A DNA stretch of 64,000 nucleotides from positions 496,001 to 560,000 of the forward strand of contig NZ_ATVH01000011.1 of the NCBI RefSeq assembly GCF_000420625.1. The letters are read 5' to 3'. The DNA comes from Fodinicurvata sediminis DSM 21159 (GTDB taxonomy: Bacteria > Pseudomonadota > Alphaproteobacteria > Kiloniellales > DSM-21159). Position numbers and translations under genes: made by a program. Positions within the stretch are counted from its first letter, which is position 1. Every line of letters begins with the position of its first letter. This document shows, piece by piece, positions 49,854 through 59,524 of the stretch. Under the pieces are notes generated by a model. The model saw nothing but the letters and a program-made list of their open reading frames with translations, did no database searches and was not told the DNA's origin.

Positions 49854-51278
49854 ATGCGGCTGTTAATCATCGGTTCCATGAACGGGCACATCGCCACGGC
49901 CGGCAAGATCGCCCTGGACCGGGGGGCCAAGGTGACGCAGGTCGATTCGGTGGCAAGTGCCCTGGATAACCTGCGCGCCGGCAAGAGTGCCGACCTGGTC
50001 ATGGTCGACATCACCCACGATATCAGCCACCTCGTCGCTGCCCTGGAGCAGGAGCGTATATCGGTCACCGTCGTGGCCTGCGGCATCCAGGCCTCGGCCC
50101 AACAGGCCGCCGCCGCCATCAAGGCCGGCGCCAAGGAATTCGTGCCCCTGCCCCCGGACCCGGAAATGATTGCCGCCGTCCTGGCCGCCGTCACCGAAGA
50201 GACCACCAGCTTCATCTATCGCGATCTCGTCATGGCCAAGTCACTGAAGCTGGCCGACCAGGTGGCTGGGTCCGAGGCCAGCGTACTGATCACCGGCGAG
50301 TCCGGCACCGGCAAGGAGGTCATGGCCCGCTACATCCACTCCAAGTCCAAGCGTGCCACCAACGGCTTCGTCTCGGTCAACTGCGCGGCCATTCCCGAGA
50401 ACCTGCTGGAAAGCGAACTGTTCGGCCACGAGAAGGGCGCCTTTACCGGCGCCGTGGCCCGGCGCATCGGCAAGTTCGAGGAGGCCAACAACGGCACCCT
50501 GCTGCTGGACGAGGTGACCGAGATGCACCCGCGCCTGCAGGCCAAGCTGCTGCGCGCGATCCAGGAACGCGAGATCGACCGCGTGGGCAGCACCCAGCCG
50601 GTCAAGGTGAACATCCGCCTGCTCGCCACCTCGAACCGCGACATGGAAGAGGCCGTGCGCAAGGGCGATTTCCGCGAAGACCTCTATTACCGCCTGAACG
50701 TCGTGAACCTGGAGCTGCCCCCCCTGCGCGAGCGGCAGGAGGATATTGTTCCCCTGGCCGAATTCTTCGTTCAGAAGTACGCCAAGACCAACGGTGTCGA
50801 GACGCCCGGTATGGACGAGGACGCCGTGGTCATGCTGAAGGCCCATGGCTGGCGCGGTAATGTGCGTGAGTTGGAGAACACCATGCACCGCGCCGTACTG
50901 CTGGCCAGCGACGGCGTCATCACGCCGGACGCCATCCTCTTGACCGGCGGCCCGACCCGGCTGAGGGACAGCCAGCCGGCCGCACCCGCCCCCGCCCCAC
51001 AAGCCGAGCAGGCCGAGCCGGCCGAGCGCAATGCGGTCCCCGTAGCACCAAGCCCGGACAATGATGAAGACGCCTCTGCGCTTGTGGGCCGCACGGTGGC
51101 CGAGGTGGAACGCGACCTGATCATCGACACGCTGCAGCACTGCCTGGGCAACCGGACCCATGCCGCCAATATCCTGGGCATTTCCATCCGCACCCTGCGC
51201 AACAAGCTGAAGCAGTACAACGAGGAAGGCTTCCAGGTGCCCCTGCCCCGTGACGCCGAGGCGCGGACTTCGTTCTGA
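49854..51278 (+). CDS. flbD: Sigma-54-dependent flagellar activator FlbD
   Basis: AAA+ activator of late flagellar promoters with sigma-54. The 474 residues: receiver-like domain (1-115) with Asp52 but no acidic pair ([10 protein letters not shown] instead of the usual VDDD) and no conserved Lys; AAA+ domain with Walker A GESGTGKE (148-155) and GAFTGA loop (195-200); C-terminal helix-turn-helix ([20 protein letters not shown]). A Pro/Ala linker precedes the latter. A degenerate receiver is typical of FlbD, whose activity depends on FliX rather than on a kinase. rpoN is not in the window. Confidence 0.92.
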   Translation: MRLLIIGSMNGHIATAGKIALDRGAKVTQVDSVASALDNLRAGKSADLVMVDITHDISHLVAALEQERISVTVVACGIQASAQQAAAAIKAGAKEFVPLPPDPEMIAAVLAAVTEETTSFIYRDLVMAKSLKLADQVAGSEASVLITGESGTGKEVMARYIHSKSKRATNGFVSVNCAAIPENLLESELFGHEKGAFTGAVARRIGKFEEANNGTLLLDEVTEMHPRLQAKLLRAIQEREIDRVGSTQPVKVNIRLLATSNRDMEEAVRKGDFREDLYYRLNVVNLELPPLRERQEDIVPLAEFFVQKYAKTNGVETPGMDEDAVVMLKAHGWRGNVRELENTMHRAVLLASDGVITPDAILLTGGPTRLRDSQPAAPAPAPQAEQAEPAERNAVPVAPSPDNDEDASALVGRTVAEVERDLIIDTLQHCLGNRTHAANILGISIRTLRNKLKQYNEEGFQVPLPRDAEARTSF

Positions 51279-51334
51279 GCCGGCAGGAAACAGCAATAGA
51301 CTAACGGGCAACGGGCAGGACGGGATCAAGCAAC

Positions 51335-53464
51335 GTGTCGGACAATACCGAGACCAGCAGCACAGGCGGACAGCCGGGCGGATTCAATGCCGCCGGCCTT
51401 TGGCAACGCATTAACGACACGGTCCGCCGCGGCGAGATCGCCCTTGCGCTGGGTGTGGTCTGCATCCTGGTGGTGCTGATCCTGCCCCTGCCCAGCTGGA
51501 TGCTGGACATAAGCCTGGCCATCTCGATGACCTATTCGGTCCTGATCCTGATGACGGCGCTGTTCATCGGCAAGGCCCTGGAATTCTCGTCCTTCCCGAC
51601 GGTCCTGCTTATCGCCACCATGCTGCGCCTGTCGCTGAACCTGGCCTCCACACGCCTGATCCTGGCGCACGGGCACGAAGGAACGGATGCCGCCGGGCAG
51701 GTCATCGAGGCCTTCGGCAACTTCGTGATGAGCGGCAACTTCGTCATCGGCATCATCGTCTTTGCCATCCTGATCATCGTGAACTTTGTGGTGATCACCA
51801 AGGGTTCAGGACGCATTGCCGAGGTTTCGGCCCGCTTCTCGCTGGATGCCATGCCCGGCAAGCAGATGGCGATCGACGCCGATCTCTCCTCGGGCCTGAT
51901 CGATGAGAATCAGGCACGCGACCGCCGCAAGGAACTGGAGAACGAAAGCAACTTCTTCGGTGCCATGGATGGTGCCGCCAAGTTCGTTCGCGGCGATGCC
52001 ATTGCGGGCCTGCTGATCACCTTCATCAATGTCATCGGCGGTATCATCATCGGCGTGGCCCAGATGGGGCTGAGCTTCGGGGAAGCCGCTGAAAGCTATA
52101 CCACCCTGACCGTGGGTGACGGTCTGGTCACGCAGATCCCGGCACTGATCGTTTCGACGGCCGCCGGCCTGTTGATTTCCAAGGTCGCCTCCACCGAAAG
52201 TGCTGACAAGGCGATCTTCAGCCAGCTGAGCAACTACCCAAAGGCGCTGGGCCTGGCCTGCTTCCTGACAATGGCGCTGGCCCTGCTGCCGGGTATTCCC
52301 TTCCTGCCCTTCGTGCTTCTGTCCGCACTGACCGGCACGGCCGCCTGGATGACCACGCGCAAGCACCAGCGCAGTGCGCAACAGGCCGTGGATGAGGAAC
52401 GCCAGGCCGCCGAGAGCGTACCGGTGGCCGAGGAGCCCATCAGCAACAGCCTGGCTATGGACCAGATCCGCCTGGAGCTAGGCTATGGCCTGCTGCCGCT
52501 GCTGTCCAACGAGGGCGGCTCCAAGCTGACGGAGCAGATCAAGGCCCTGCGCCGGCAACTGGCACAGGAACTGGGCTTCATCCTGCCCTCGGTGCGCATC
52601 CAGGACAATCTCCAGCTGCCCGCCAACACCTACACGATCAAGCTGAAGGAGGTCGAGGTCGGCCGCGGGGACCTGCGCCCCAACATGCTGCTGATCATGG
52701 ATCCCAAGGGCGAGACCATCCCGCTGGCCGGCGAGGAAACACGCGAGCCGACCTTCGGCCTGCCGGCCATGTGGGTCGATCCAGGCCAGCGCGAAGAAGC
52801 CCTGTTCCGCGGCTATACCGTGGTGGATCCGCAAACGGTCATCACCACGCACATGACCGAGATCATCAAGGACAACACCTCGGACCTGCTGTCGCATGCC
52901 GAAACCCAGAAGCTGCTGGACAACCTGGACCTGCCCGACCAGAAGCTGGTCTCGGACCTGGTCCCGGCCCAGATTTCTGTCGGTGGCATTCAGCGCGTGC
53001 TGCAGAACCTGCTGGCCGAGCGCGTCTCCATCCGCGACTTGCCCTCGATCCTGGAAGGCATTTCCGAAGCCACCGGCTATACCCGCGCCGTCACGGCCAT
53101 CACCGAACATGTGCGCGCCCGGCTGGCGCGCCAAATCTCGAGCGACAATGCCAACCCCGATGGCGTGGTTCCGCTGGTGACCTTGTCGCCCGATTGGGAA
53201 CAGGCCTTCGCCGAATCCCTGACCGGCGACAGCGATGAAAGCCAGCTGTCCATGCCGCCCTCGCAACTGCAGGAGTTCATCGCCGCCATGCGCAAGACCT
53301 TCGAGCGCTTCGCCATGCAGGGCGAAACCCCCGCGCTGTTGACTTCGCCACGTGTGCGCCCCTATGTGCGCTCGATCGTCGAGCGCGTGCGGCCGGCCAC
53401 AGCCGTGCTGTCGCAGAACGAGATCCACCCCAAGGCCAAGATCCGCACTCTGGGTCAGCTGTAA
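51335..53464 (+). CDS. flhA: Flagellar export gate protein FlhA
   Basis: Largest export-gate subunit, with eight membrane helices and a cytoplasmic ring that docks chaperones. The 709 residues start at a GTG and contain the FHIPEP-type signature in ARFSLDAMPGKQMAIDADLS and DENQARDRRKELENESNFFG, and a full cytoplasmic C-terminal half. Length is normal. It precedes flhF by 28 bases. Confidence 0.97.
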   Translation: MSDNTETSSTGGQPGGFNAAGLWQRINDTVRRGEIALALGVVCILVVLILPLPSWMLDISLAISMTYSVLILMTALFIGKALEFSSFPTVLLIATMLRLSLNLASTRLILAHGHEGTDAAGQVIEAFGNFVMSGNFVIGIIVFAILIIVNFVVITKGSGRIAEVSARFSLDAMPGKQMAIDADLSSGLIDENQARDRRKELENESNFFGAMDGAAKFVRGDAIAGLLITFINVIGGIIIGVAQMGLSFGEAAESYTTLTVGDGLVTQIPALIVSTAAGLLISKVASTESADKAIFSQLSNYPKALGLACFLTMALALLPGIPFLPFVLLSALTGTAAWMTTRKHQRSAQQAVDEERQAAESVPVAEEPISNSLAMDQIRLELGYGLLPLLSNEGGSKLTEQIKALRRQLAQELGFILPSVRIQDNLQLPANTYTIKLKEVEVGRGDLRPNMLLIMDPKGETIPLAGEETREPTFGLPAMWVDPGQREEALFRGYTVVDPQTVITTHMTEIIKDNTSDLLSHAETQKLLDNLDLPDQKLVSDLVPAQISVGGIQRVLQNLLAERVSIRDLPSILEGISEATGYTRAVTAITEHVRARLARQISSDNANPDGVVPLVTLSPDWEQAFAESLTGDSDESQLSMPPSQLQEFIAAMRKTFERFAMQGETPALLTSPRVRPYVRSIVERVRPATAVLSQNEIHPKAKIRTLGQL

Positions 53465-53491
53465 CGGACGGAACGCGGGAAAGCCCACATC

Positions 53492-54469
53492 ATGCGAATG
53501 CGCAACTTCACAGCGGGCAGCTTGCCGGAGGCCATGGAAGAGGTCCGCAACCTGCTGGGCCCCGATGCCGCCATCCTGTCCACTGAAGAGCTGAAGGACG
53601 GCCGGGTGCGTGTTACAGCCGCCGTGGACAGCGATCCCGACGACCGCCTGTCCAGCAACCTTGGGGCGGCGGCGCTTACGGCCCAGACCTTTCAGGAAGC
53701 CTTTGCCTACCACCGCCTGCCCGACGACCTGCAGGAGCATTTCCTGTCGGCTGCCGGAGACGTGGCCGGCCTGTCCCCGGACCTGGCGCTTGCAGGCGCC
53801 TTCGAGGAAACACTGCGCTTTGCCGCCCTCCCAGGCGAATCGGGCAATCGCGGGCGCACCTACCTGCTGGTTGGCCCACCGGGTGCTGGCAAGACCTCGA
53901 CCACGGCCAAGATCTGCGCACGGCGCCTTCTGAACGGCCGCAAGAGCACGATCATCACCCTGGACCATGAAAGCGCCGGTGCACGCGAACAGGCAGAAAC
54001 CTATGCCAAGGCGCTCAAGACACCGCTACGCCAGGCCAAAGATGCCGACAGCCTGCTGCAGGCCGTAACGGATTGCCCGAGCGAGCATGGCATCCTGATC
54101 GACAGCATCGGGGTCAATCCCTTCGACGAGATGGAATGCAATGAACTGATGGAGCTGCGCGAGGCCTCCGGGGCCGAAGTGATCCTGGTGCTGCCGGCCG
54201 GGGGCGATGCCCTCGAAAATGCCGAGGTTGCCCAGGCCTTTTCCGCCATCGGCGCGCGCTACCTGATCGCCTCGCGCCTGGATACGGCCCGCCGCTATGG
54301 CGGACTCCTGGCCGCCTGCGCCGCAGCGCAACTCTCACTGATGGGGGCCGGCGTCAGCCCCTCCATCGGCACCGGCTTGAGTGCGCTCACGCCCCTATCC
54401 CTGGCTCGGCTCCTGCTGCCCGAAATGGAGGCCGATCTGCAAGACCTACCGACAGGAACAGCACTATGA
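53492..54469 (+). CDS. flhF: Divergent FlhF-like GTPase
   Basis: FlhF is an SRP-type GTPase that places and numbers flagella. The 325-residue product has a short N-terminal region (RNFTAGSLPEAMEEVRNLLG), an intact P-loop (GPPGAGKT, 128-135), but altered later motifs: DHESAGA at 158-164 (family DTYRIGA), DSIG at 204-207 (family DTAG) and SRLD at 261-264 (family TKLD). GTP binding may be retained while hydrolysis or dimerisation is weakened. Position between flhA and flhG supports the call. Confidence 0.85.
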   Translation: MRMRNFTAGSLPEAMEEVRNLLGPDAAILSTEELKDGRVRVTAAVDSDPDDRLSSNLGAAALTAQTFQEAFAYHRLPDDLQEHFLSAAGDVAGLSPDLALAGAFEETLRFAALPGESGNRGRTYLLVGPPGAGKTSTTAKICARRLLNGRKSTIITLDHESAGAREQAETYAKALKTPLRQAKDADSLLQAVTDCPSEHGILIDSIGVNPFDEMECNELMELREASGAEVILVLPAGGDALENAEVAQAFSAIGARYLIASRLDTARRYGGLLAACAAAQLSLMGAGVSPSIGTGLSALTPLSLARLLLPEMEADLQDLPTGTAL

Positions 54470-55248
54470 TGCAGGTTGTTACCGATCCCGCGACAGCCCC
54501 CCGCCAGAGCGGAAAGAACATGATCGCGATCGCTTCCGGCAAGGGCGGCGTGGGCAAGACCTGGTTTGCCTCGACACTCTCGCATGCCTTTGCCCGGCAA
54601 CAGCAGAAGACCCTGCTGTTCGACGGCGACCTCGGCCTGGCCAATGTGGACGTGCAGCTCGGTCTGTCACCTGAAAAGGACCTTGGTGGCTTCCTGGCCG
54701 GGCGCTACGCCATGGATGTGGCCGTCAGTCACTACGAGGCCGGTGGCTTCGACGTGATCGCCGGCCGGTCCGGTTCTGGCAACCTGGCGACATTGAGCAC
54801 CGACAAGCTGATGCTGCTCTGCTCACGCCTTGGCGAACATGCCGGACAGTATGACCGCGTGATCCTGGATCTGGGGGCCGGGGTGGAACGCACCGTGCGC
54901 TATCTGGCAAGCCGGGCAGCACGCTGCCTGGTGGTCACCACCGACGAGCCCACCTCGCTGACCGACGCCTATGCCTTCATCAAGCTCAGCAAACTGCAGA
55001 ACGCGGCCACCGAAATCTCGGTCCTGGTGAACATGGCCGATTCCGCCAGTGACGGAGAGCGCACCTACAACACCCTGCGCAAGGCCTGCGAGAACTTCCT
55101 GAAGATCACCCCGCCGTTGGCTGGAATCATCCGGAGAGACCCCAAGGTCCGGGAATCCATCCGCGCCCAGATGCCCCTGCTTCAGCGCCATCCCGACAGT
55201 CCGGCCGCCAAGGACGTCATGGACCTGGCGCGGAAGCTGAGCAGCTAG
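54466..55248 (+). CDS. flhG: MinD-like ATPase FlhG (FleN/YlxH)
   Basis: P-loop ATPase that limits flagellar number with FlhF. The 260 residues carry the deviant Walker A KGGVGKT (26-32), FDGDLGLANVDVQLGL, and a MinD-like core with VILDLGAGVERTVRY. The N-terminal DQAxxLR motif that activates FlhF in other bacteria is absent. It overlaps the flhF stop by ATGA, implying coupled translation. Confidence 0.9.
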   Translation: MMQVVTDPATAPRQSGKNMIAIASGKGGVGKTWFASTLSHAFARQQQKTLLFDGDLGLANVDVQLGLSPEKDLGGFLAGRYAMDVAVSHYEAGGFDVIAGRSGSGNLATLSTDKLMLLCSRLGEHAGQYDRVILDLGAGVERTVRYLASRAARCLVVTTDEPTSLTDAYAFIKLSKLQNAATEISVLVNMADSASDGERTYNTLRKACENFLKITPPLAGIIRRDPKVRESIRAQMPLLQRHPDSPAAKDVMDLARKLSS

Positions 55249-55252
55249 AACC

Positions 55253-56671
55253 ATGAGCGATCTGGGGGGCACCGGGCGCATATCAGGGGGGCCTGCGGCC
55301 ATCCTGGGCGCCGGCGGGGCACCGGCCCAGGTCACCAACCCGCCGCCACGCATGCTGCAGCTTGCCGTCGGGCACAGCCTGAAAGGCGTTGTGCTGCCCT
55401 CCGACAATCCAGGAGAGATAAAGGTGCGCACGGAACAGGGCACCCTCAGCCTGCGCGCGGCGCAGGTCCCGCCGCCTGGAAGCCGCGTCACCCTTCAGAT
55501 CCGGCATGTCGGAACAGAACTGTCCGTTCTGGTCTTCGCCGACCGACAGGGCGAGACAGGAACCCGGCAGGCCGCTGGCAATGCCAACCCTGCCCCCGGC
55601 GGACACGCAACCTCTTCTGGACCAGCCCAAACCATCCCCAGCCTGCCAGCTGCAGCGCCCAACCAGCACGACAGCCTGAACCTGGGGCATCTCGTGACGG
55701 GCCAGGTGGTTGCCCTGAACCAGGGCACGGAAGCCTCACGAAGTCTTCCCGCAGCGGGTACGGCGCTCCTGGTTCGTGTCCTACGCCTTCAACCGGGCCA
55801 AAGTGCCCAGGACATGGCACACAACCTGCCCCAGGATTTTGCGTCGTCCGCGCGCCTTCTGACTGGACAGGTGGCCGAACAGCTGGCGAACGGGCAAACC
55901 CTGGTGCGCAGCGAAGCCGGCCTGTTGCGCCTGGACGAACTCCCGCGCCTGCCGGCAGGGACCCAGCTTCTGCTGGCCCTGACAGGTCAGGGCAGCCCGG
56001 CCGTGACCAGCAGTCAACCCTCGATCACCTTCGCCAGCTGGACGGGTCTGGCCCAGTTGCTTGCCGGTTTGGGACCACGACCACGCAGCGACACCGCACT
56101 GCCAACTCCGGGGTCCGGACTGGCCGGGGGGTTGGCTGGGTTTCTGGCTGCACTGTCCAGTCCACAAAGGACAAGGGCGTGGCTGGACAACCTGTTGCGT
56201 CAAGCTGCGGATACCCAGAAAACAACGCCGGAGCAGCGTGAACGCCTGGGCCAGGACCTGGAATGGTTGCGCCAGCTGTCTGGCCGGACGGACAGCGACG
56301 GCTGGCGCTTCTACATGATACCGCTGCAGCACGAGCAGCGCCTGGACTTCCTGCGCCTCCATCTGCGCCAGGACAAAGGCGGGAAAGGCGGGGGCAAGAC
56401 AGGCGACACCCCCACCCGCTTCGTTCTGGATGTGGATTTCGCACAGTTGGGCCCCCTGCAACTGGATGGCCTGCTGGCGCAAGGAAATTTCGAGTTGGTG
56501 CTGCGCAGCCGGCAGCCCCTTCCTCAGGAACTACGGGACAAGCTGGGTGAAGTCCTCTGGGCGGCCGGTGCAGCCAGCGGCTTGGAAAGCCACCTGAGCT
56601 TCCAGAGCGACGGGACCTGGGCTCCCCTGCCCCCTCCGGCCGAAGGTCCGGGCGAGGGCCTGTCGGCCTGA
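55253..56671 (+). CDS. FliK-like protein with C-terminal hook-length domain
   Basis: A 472-residue protein of low complexity with Gln/Pro/Ala stretches. The C-terminal part (about 350-465, with RFVLDVDFAQLGPLQLDGLL and FELVLRSRQPLPQELRDKLG) resembles the FliK C-terminal (Flg_hook) fold. The beta-rich N-terminal part (30-110) looks like a small barrel. It is downstream of flhG by four bases. Unlike the true fliK at 41566, it lacks the QLHPAELGRVDV motif. Role unknown; a second ruler or an export-switch protein is inference. Confidence 0.65.
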   Translation: MSDLGGTGRISGGPAAILGAGGAPAQVTNPPPRMLQLAVGHSLKGVVLPSDNPGEIKVRTEQGTLSLRAAQVPPPGSRVTLQIRHVGTELSVLVFADRQGETGTRQAAGNANPAPGGHATSSGPAQTIPSLPAAAPNQHDSLNLGHLVTGQVVALNQGTEASRSLPAAGTALLVRVLRLQPGQSAQDMAHNLPQDFASSARLLTGQVAEQLANGQTLVRSEAGLLRLDELPRLPAGTQLLLALTGQGSPAVTSSQPSITFASWTGLAQLLAGLGPRPRSDTALPTPGSGLAGGLAGFLAALSSPQRTRAWLDNLLRQAADTQKTTPEQRERLGQDLEWLRQLSGRTDSDGWRFYMIPLQHEQRLDFLRLHLRQDKGGKGGGKTGDTPTRFVLDVDFAQLGPLQLDGLLAQGNFELVLRSRQPLPQELRDKLGEVLWAAGAASGLESHLSFQSDGTWAPLPPPAEGPGEGLSA

Positions 56672-56746
56672 GCGGTCTGACTGCTGCGGGGATCTGAGTT
56701 CTGGAGGATCAGGCTCTTACAGGCGAGCGCTGAACTTGCGCCGCGG

Positions 56747-57172
56747 CTATTTTCCATCGTTGCCACGCTGGCGATGCAGTCTCAGGCCGATCTCATCCAT
56801 TTCCTTCTGTTCGCGCTTGCGGCGTGATTCCTGGCGGCGCTGGGCCATGTTCTCCAGGGTCTGCTCATAGCGCTTGACCTCCTCGAAGGCCTCGGCCACG
56901 GCATCGCGCGCCTGCAATGTTTCGGCGCTGACCTTGTTCAGGGACTCCCACAGGCGCTCACGTCGCTTGAGGGCATTCGCCGCATAAAAGGGGAAGACCC
57001 TATTGCCTTCCTGGTCCGCATTTGCGGCCTCTTTCTCCTGTGCGATCTCCTCCTCCAGGCGCTCCAGGTCGGCCCTCAGGCGTTCCTCCAGGGCTTCCAG
57101 ATCGGCCAGAGCGCGGCGCTGCTCATCCAGTTTCCAGCGCTTCAACCGCACCAGATTCTCAAGGCCGTTCAC
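56747..57172 (-). CDS. fliJ: Flagellar export chaperone FliJ
   Basis: Central stalk-like coiled coil that links FliI with FlhA. The 141-residue protein is almost entirely charged coiled coil ([20 protein letters not shown] then [20 protein letters not shown]). Sequence is variable in this family, but its overlap with the fliI stop (ATGA) makes the call firm. It is convergent with the FliK-like gene. Confidence 0.88.
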   Translation of the reverse strand: MNGLENLVRLKRWKLDEQRRALADLEALEERLRADLERLEEEIAQEKEAANADQEGNRVFPFYAANALKRRERLWESLNKVSAETLQARDAVAEAFEEVKRYEQTLENMAQRRQESRRKREQKEMDEIGLRLHRQRGNDGK

Positions 57173-58536
57173 GCCTGTTCCTCCTGATCCGTGGCCTGCG
57201 ACAGAGGCCAGGACTCATCCAGTCGCCGGGCCAATTCTGCATAGCCAGCCTCAAGTTCGGCCCGTTCATCCTTGGTTTGCTTCAGGAATTCCTCGATCCG
57301 GTCATAGTAATAAATGGCCTCGTCGATGCCGGGATCACTGCCCCGGCGATAGGCCCCCAGCCGAATTAGCTCGGCCATGTCCTCGTAGGTAGCCATCAGG
57401 CGGCGCGCCCGATTGACCAGCGTTTCCTCGTCAGCGCTGTTGCAGCCCGGCATGGTGCGCGAAACGCTGCGCAGAATATTGATGGCCGGATAGCGTCCCC
57501 GTTCCGCAATGGCGCGCTCCAGGACGATATGTCCGTCCAGGATACCGCGTACGGCGTCAGCCACCGGTTCATTGTGATCGTCGCCCTCGACCAGAACGGT
57601 GAAGAGGCCCGTGATCGAACCCTGGCTTCCGCCACCGGGCCCGGCCCGTTCCAGCAGACGCGGCAGTTCCGCGAAGACGCTGGGCGTATAGCCCTTGCTG
57701 GCTGGGGGCTCGCCGGCAGACAAGCCGATCTCGCGCATAGCCATGGCGAAGCGCGTCACGGAATCCATCAGGCAGAGCACCTCCTGCCCCTGATCGCGGT
57801 AAAACTCCGACAGCGCCAGAGTCAGATAGGCGGCTTGCCGGCGCATCAAGGGCGCCTCGTCCGAGGTGGCCACAACGACCACGGAACGCGCCAAGCCCTC
57901 GGGCCCCAAGTCATCTTCCAGCCATTCCTGAACCTCGCGGCCACGCTCGCCGATCAGGCCGATGACATTCACATCCGAGGCCGTATAGCGCGCCAGCATC
58001 GACAGCAGAACCGACTTGCCCACGCCAGAGCCGGCAAATATGCCCATGCGCTGTCCCTGGCAACAGGTCAGGAAGGTGTTCAAGGCGCGTACGCCCAGGT
58101 CGAGCTTGTGCCCGACACGACGGCGCGCATGCGCCGGAGGCGGCGCGCTGCGCAGGCTATAGGGGGCCTGCCCCGATGCAATCGGTCCCTTGCCGTCTAT
58201 CGGCTCACCCAACGCATTGACGACCCGCCCCAGCCAGGCCGAACTGGGCCAGACCATGGGCTCGGCCGCGGCAAGTTCGGCCTTGCAGCCCATGCCGATC
58301 CCCTCCAATGAACCGAAGGGCAGCAACAGGGCACACGTTTCACGGAAGCCGACAACCTCGCAGGTGACCCGGCTGTTTCCACGGCCAATCACGTCGCAAC
58401 GCGAGCCGATGGACAGTTCGCGTTCAAGGCCAGAGACCTCGAGCGTCATGCCCTGCACACCTGAAACACGGCCATAAGAACGCCGCTCAGGAATTTGATT
58501 CAACTCGGAAAGGAAGGACTCAACGGAATCATGCAT
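57169..58536 (-). CDS. fliI: Flagellar export ATPase FliI
   Basis: Hexameric ATPase that energises flagellar export, related to the F1 beta subunit. From ATG 58536 it has 455 residues, with Walker [34 protein letters not shown] and [20 protein letters not shown]. The frame is open to 58650, but that would place the CtrA-like box close to the start, and [20 protein letters not shown] resembles FliI N-termini. It precedes fliJ and is divergent from ctrA. Confidence 0.95.
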   Translation of the reverse strand: MHDSVESFLSELNQIPERRSYGRVSGVQGMTLEVSGLERELSIGSRCDVIGRGNSRVTCEVVGFRETCALLLPFGSLEGIGMGCKAELAAAEPMVWPSSAWLGRVVNALGEPIDGKGPIASGQAPYSLRSAPPPAHARRRVGHKLDLGVRALNTFLTCCQGQRMGIFAGSGVGKSVLLSMLARYTASDVNVIGLIGERGREVQEWLEDDLGPEGLARSVVVVATSDEAPLMRRQAAYLTLALSEFYRDQGQEVLCLMDSVTRFAMAMREIGLSAGEPPASKGYTPSVFAELPRLLERAGPGGGSQGSITGLFTVLVEGDDHNEPVADAVRGILDGHIVLERAIAERGRYPAINILRSVSRTMPGCNSADEETLVNRARRLMATYEDMAELIRLGAYRRGSDPGIDEAIYYYDRIEEFLKQTKDERAELEAGYAELARRLDESWPLSQATDQEEQA

Positions 58537-58609
58537 TGATGGGGCTTTGCATCCGGTCAGGTAAATTGGAAACGCTGCTGCGCTTGACCCACATACTGCA
58601 TCGGGAAGC

Positions 58610-58624
58610 TTAAGTTTCGGTAAA
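58610..58624 (-). promoter_or_regulatory. CtrA-like box upstream of fliI
   Basis: On the minus strand TTTA-CCGAAAC-TTAA, one mismatch from TTAA-N7-TTAA, 73 bases upstream of fliI ATG 58536. Same form as the flgB and cheY boxes. Confidence 0.5.
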
Positions 58625-58715
58625 GCATGATGCGATTGTGTGGTTGCCATTGCCCCGAAAGAAAAGGGGCCAACTCCCTGATGGTGTGAAAAGCACGATT
58701 ACGGGTAAGAAAATG

Positions 58716-58742
58716 TTAACCCAATCTGGTCACAATGGTTAA
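58716..58742 (+). promoter_or_regulatory. Paired inverted CtrA half-sites in front of ctrA
   Basis: TTAACC (58716-58721) and GGTTAA (58737-58742) face each other 35-60 bases upstream of the ctrA ATG. The second is within ATGGTTAA, the exact half site used elsewhere. Autoregulation is a known feature of ctrA. Confidence 0.55.
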
Positions 58743-58776
58743 TATACCGACGCAAAAGCGATATTGGGGGCCAGAA

Positions 58777-59490
58777 ATGCGGGTTCTTTTGGTAGAAGAC
58801 GACAACAACCTCGCGCGCAGTATCGAGATGATGCTGCGCTCCGATGGATATGTCTGTGACGTGACGGAGCTTGGAGAAGACGGTCTGGAGATCGGCAAGC
58901 TCTATGATTATGACATCATCATCCTGGATCTCATGCTGCCGGACATGGACGGCTACGAGGTCCTGCGGCGCCTGCGATCCTCGAAGGTGAGTACACCCAT
59001 TCTGATCCTCTCCGGGCTCAACAGTCTGGATGACAAGATCAAGGGTCTCGGCTTCGGTGCAGACGACTACATTACCAAGCCCTTCCACAAGACCGAACTC
59101 ATCGCCCGAATCCAGGCGATTGTCCGGCGCTCCAAGGGCCACTCCGAATCGGTCATCCGCACGGGACGCCTCAGCGTGAATCTGGACAGCCGCACCGTCG
59201 AGGTGGACGGACAGCCACTCCACCTGACCGGCAAGGAATACGGCATCCTGGAGCTGCTTTCATTGCGCAAGGGCACGACGCTCACCAAGGAGATGTTCCT
59301 GAACCATCTCTACGGCGGCATCGACGAACCGGAGCTGAAAATCATCGACGTCTTCGTCTGCAAGCTTCGCAAGAAGCTGACGAACGCCACCAACGGTGAA
59401 AACTACATCGAAACAGTATGGGGTCGCGGTTATGTTCTGCGCGATCCTGCAGAGGAAACGACCGATACGCGTCAACTGGCCAGTGCCTGA
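58777..59490 (+). CDS. ctrA: Cell-cycle response regulator CtrA
   Basis: OmpR-type master regulator of cell cycle and motility in alphaproteobacteria. The 237 residues start [20 protein letters not shown]; acid pair Asp8/Asp9, phosphoacceptor Asp51 and Lys101 are present. The DNA-binding domain includes [20 protein letters not shown] and [20 protein letters not shown]. The C-terminus is LASA rather than the AA found in Caulobacter, relevant to ClpXP recognition. An in-frame upstream ATG at 58735 is rejected because it lies in a half site. It is divergent from fliI. Confidence 0.95.
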   Translation: MRVLLVEDDNNLARSIEMMLRSDGYVCDVTELGEDGLEIGKLYDYDIIILDLMLPDMDGYEVLRRLRSSKVSTPILILSGLNSLDDKIKGLGFGADDYITKPFHKTELIARIQAIVRRSKGHSESVIRTGRLSVNLDSRTVEVDGQPLHLTGKEYGILELLSLRKGTTLTKEMFLNHLYGGIDEPELKIIDVFVCKLRKKLTNATNGENYIETVWGRGYVLRDPAEETTDTRQLASA

Positions 59491-59501
59491 TCGCCTGGCC
59501 C

Positions 59502-59522
59502 GTCTTCGGTACTTCTGAAGAC
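59502..59522. terminator. Hairpin between convergent ctrA and cheR
   Basis: GTCTTC-N9-GAAGAC, a six-base stem in the 34-base convergent spacer, is symmetric and could act both ways; no T-run. Confidence 0.35.
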
Positions 59523-59524
59523 TG

